The translations under genes were made by a program, and so were the position numbers. Of a DNA stretch of 64,000 nt, positions 62,583-64,000 are shown piece after piece. The notes beneath the pieces were generated by a model, which was not told the origin of the DNA, did no database searches, and worked only from the letters and a program-made list of their open reading frames with translations. Numbering within the stretch: position 1 is the stretch's first letter; each line of letters opens with the position of its first letter. Origin of the DNA: Clostridia bacterium (lineage in GTDB: Bacteria; Bacillota; Clostridia; Christensenellales; Pumilibacteraceae); contig JAAWDP010000007.1 of assembly GCA_022793815.1 (NCBI GenBank), forward strand, positions 1 through 64,000. Reading direction: 5' to 3'.

Positions 62583-63427
62583 TGAAAGCTTTTTTGTTCG
62601 CCGGACAGGGCGCACAGAAAGTGGGAATGGCTTCGGACACCGTTCATATCGAAAAGGTGCGGAGTCTTTTCTCGCTTGCGGAAAAAAAGTTCCCGGGATT
62701 GGTGGAACTTATGACGGCAGGCGACCCGGAACTGCTTAACCGAACCGTCAACACGCAGCCCGCCATGTTTTTGGCTGACCTTGCGTATGCCTATAAAGCG
62801 GAAGAAGAGGGCGGCAGACCCGACGCGGTATGCGGCTTTTCGGTGGGTGAAATCCCCGCGCTGGTTTATGCCGGCGCGCTTTCGGAAGAGGACGGACTGG
62901 AAATCATCGGACTTCGCGCACGGCTTATGGACGAGGCAAGCGCGCGTAACGGCGGAAAGATGATAGCGGTCATAGGACTTGACGTGCAGACGGTGGAAAA
63001 CATCGCGGCGCAGGTGGAGGACTGCTGGGCGGTAAATTTCAATGCGCCGTCGCAGACGGTCGTCGCGGTGGGACTGAGCGGCGCGGACAAGCTGTGCGGT
63101 CTTGTAAAAGAAAAGGGAGGCAGAGCGCTGCCGCTTCGCGTATCGGGCGCGTTCCATTGTCCCTATATGTCCTCGGCAGCGGACGGGCTGAAAGTTTTGC
63201 TGGAAAAAACGAGATTTTCTGCGCCTAAAATCCCCGTTTACGCAAACCTTACGGGAAAACCGTATGAGGGCGACGAAGACGCGCGCAAAGAACTTTTGTG
63301 GCGTCAGGTAATGAGTCCCGTTCGCTTTACGGATACCGTTGCAAACATGAAAGCGGATAAGATAGACGAGTTTGTCGAAGTGGGACCCGGAAACGTACTT
63401 ACGGGACTGATTGCGAAAAATAAGTAA
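62582..63427 (+). CDS. fabD: Malonyl-CoA:ACP transacylase
   Basis: A 281-aa enzyme that loads malonyl groups on ACP. The nucleophile serine lies in CGFSVGEIPAL (~85), the active-site His in GAFHCPYM, and the glutamine near the start in FAGQGAQKVGM. It has normal length for the short form and is coupled to acpP by a TAATG overlap. Confidence 0.93.
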   Translation: MKAFLFAGQGAQKVGMASDTVHIEKVRSLFSLAEKKFPGLVELMTAGDPELLNRTVNTQPAMFLADLAYAYKAEEEGGRPDAVCGFSVGEIPALVYAGALSEEDGLEIIGLRARLMDEASARNGGKMIAVIGLDVQTVENIAAQVEDCWAVNFNAPSQTVVAVGLSGADKLCGLVKEKGGRALPLRVSGAFHCPYMSSAADGLKVLLEKTRFSAPKIPVYANLTGKPYEGDEDARKELLWRQVMSPVRFTDTVANMKADKIDEFVEVGPGNVLTGLIAKNK

Positions 63428-63442
63428 AGGCGGTATTTTTCC

Positions 63443-64000
63443 ATGCTGAAAGGAAAAAATATTTTGGTTACGGGCGGAAGCCGCGGCATAGGCAGAGCCA
63501 TTTGTCTTAAAGCCGCAAGCGAGGGCGCAAACATAGCCGTTGTCTATGCGGGCAACGATGCGGCGGCAAACGAAACGGCGGCTGCGGTCCGCGAATTCGG
63601 AGTGAGAGCGGAAACTTACAAACTCGATGTTTCCGACTTCGATGCGGTAAAAGAAACGGTTGCCGCGATAGCAAAAGATTTCGGAAGTATCGACGGATTG
63701 GTAAACAATGCCGGCGTAACTGCGGATACGCTGCTTTTGCGCATGACGGAAGCCGACTACGACAAAGTGCTCGGAGTAAATCTGAAAGGCACTTTCAATA
63801 TGATAAAGCACGTTGCGCCGCTCATGCTTAAAGCACGAAAGGGGCGCATAGTCAATATGTCCAGCGTGGTCGGACTGAGCGGCAATGCAGGGCAGATAAA
63901 TTACTCGGCATCCAAAGCCGGCGTAGTCGGAATAACAAAGTCCGTTGCCAAAGAGCTTGCGTCGCGTTCCGTTACGTGTAACGCGATAGCGCCGGGGTTT
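63443..64000 (+). CDS. fabG: 3-oxoacyl-ACP reductase (partial at right edge)
   Basis: The first 186 codons of an SDR enzyme; the gene continues past the window. The NADPH loop TGGSRGIGRAI is near residue 11, NNAGVTAD near 85, catalytic Ser in NMSSVVGLSG, and YSASKAG (Tyr/Lys) near 153. It reduces 3-oxoacyl-ACP to the 3-hydroxy form. It starts 15 bases after fabD; the ribosome site is weak. Confidence 0.93.
   Translation, partial: MLKGKNILVTGGSRGIGRAICLKAASEGANIAVVYAGNDAAANETAAAVREFGVRAETYKLDVSDFDAVKETVAAIAKDFGSIDGLVNNAGVTADTLLLRMTEADYDKVLGVNLKGTFNMIKHVAPLMLKARKGRIVNMSSVVGLSGNAGQINYSASKAGVVGITKSVAKELASRSVTCNAIAPGF

Noticed and set aside
1-64000. CRISPR arrays, insertion sequences with terminal repeats, prophage genes
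   Set aside because: No spaced direct repeats, transposase with inverted ends, or phage structural genes were found on either strand.

Overview
The window looks like an origin-proximal stretch of the chromosome of an anaerobic, low-to-mid GC Firmicute, probably a gut Clostridia lineage (Christensenellales-like is my guess, not a proven placement). The evidence is two [FeFe]-hydrogenase-type proteins, a SpoIIE-type phosphatase, DUF1540, DUF951, DegV, YitT and C_GCAxxG_C_C proteins, an FprA flavodiiron protein, ferredoxin-containing oxidoreductases, and sigma-A promoters of the TTGACA-N17-TATAAT type.

Layout. 1-430: promoter and leader of a leftward transcript that runs off the left edge, possibly an rRNA operon. 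433-13114 (mostly minus): EFR1-type flavodoxin/ferredoxin, an SDR epimerase, a 1248-aa HRDC-DUF4011-helicase-nuclease protein, a MATE exporter, a frameshifted lipoprotein, a flavin reductase, a cyclophilin, and an 854-aa zinc-ribbon/TIR/Sel1 protein. 13.3-17 kb: MscS channel and partner, rplI with an ECF S component, ArsP_2-type metal exporter. 17.2-23.3 kb (plus): a hydrogen-sensing module (small ferredoxin, PAS-containing sensory hydrogenase, SpoIIE phosphatase, monomeric [FeFe] hydrogenase) followed by purF. 23.4-35.3 kb (mostly minus): degV, lepB, DUF951, a hydrolase lacking its nucleophile, radical SAM, dgt, lysA, ankyrin, thioesterase, smpB, mnmE. 35.3-35.7 kb: a DnaA-box and AT-rich region that I read as oriC. 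35.7-43.1 kb: rsmG, CDF transporter, a probable small RNA, fprA, two tRNA-Pro genes, parB, parS-like sites and 2 kb of gene-poor AT-rich sequence with decayed coding traces. 43.1-52.8 kb (plus): CMD protein, aldo/keto reductase, a LytTR/GHKL two-component pair and a giant membrane-anchored GH3 enzyme. 53-64 kb: dnaN, a MATE exporter behind an attenuator, a RAYT-type transposase, a BcgI-like restriction-modification system, four DnaA boxes in a row, yitT and the start of a fatty-acid synthesis operon (fabH-acpP-fabD-fabG).

Gene orientation flips from mainly minus to mainly plus near 35.5 kb, which supports bidirectional replication from there. Two features stand out. First, the RM subunit gene of the restriction system runs into its specificity subunit through what looks like a complete -1 programmed frameshift signal: a Shine-Dalgarno-like stimulator, the heptamer G GGA AAA, a stop codon and a 12-bp stem-loop. 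The specificity gene has no usable start codon of its own. Second, at least five genes have a sigma-A promoter whose -10 box lies exactly six bases before the ATG, which places transcription start on the A of ATG. Leaderless mRNA therefore seems to be a regular mode of expression here.

All family assignments were made by reading translated motifs; no database search was run.
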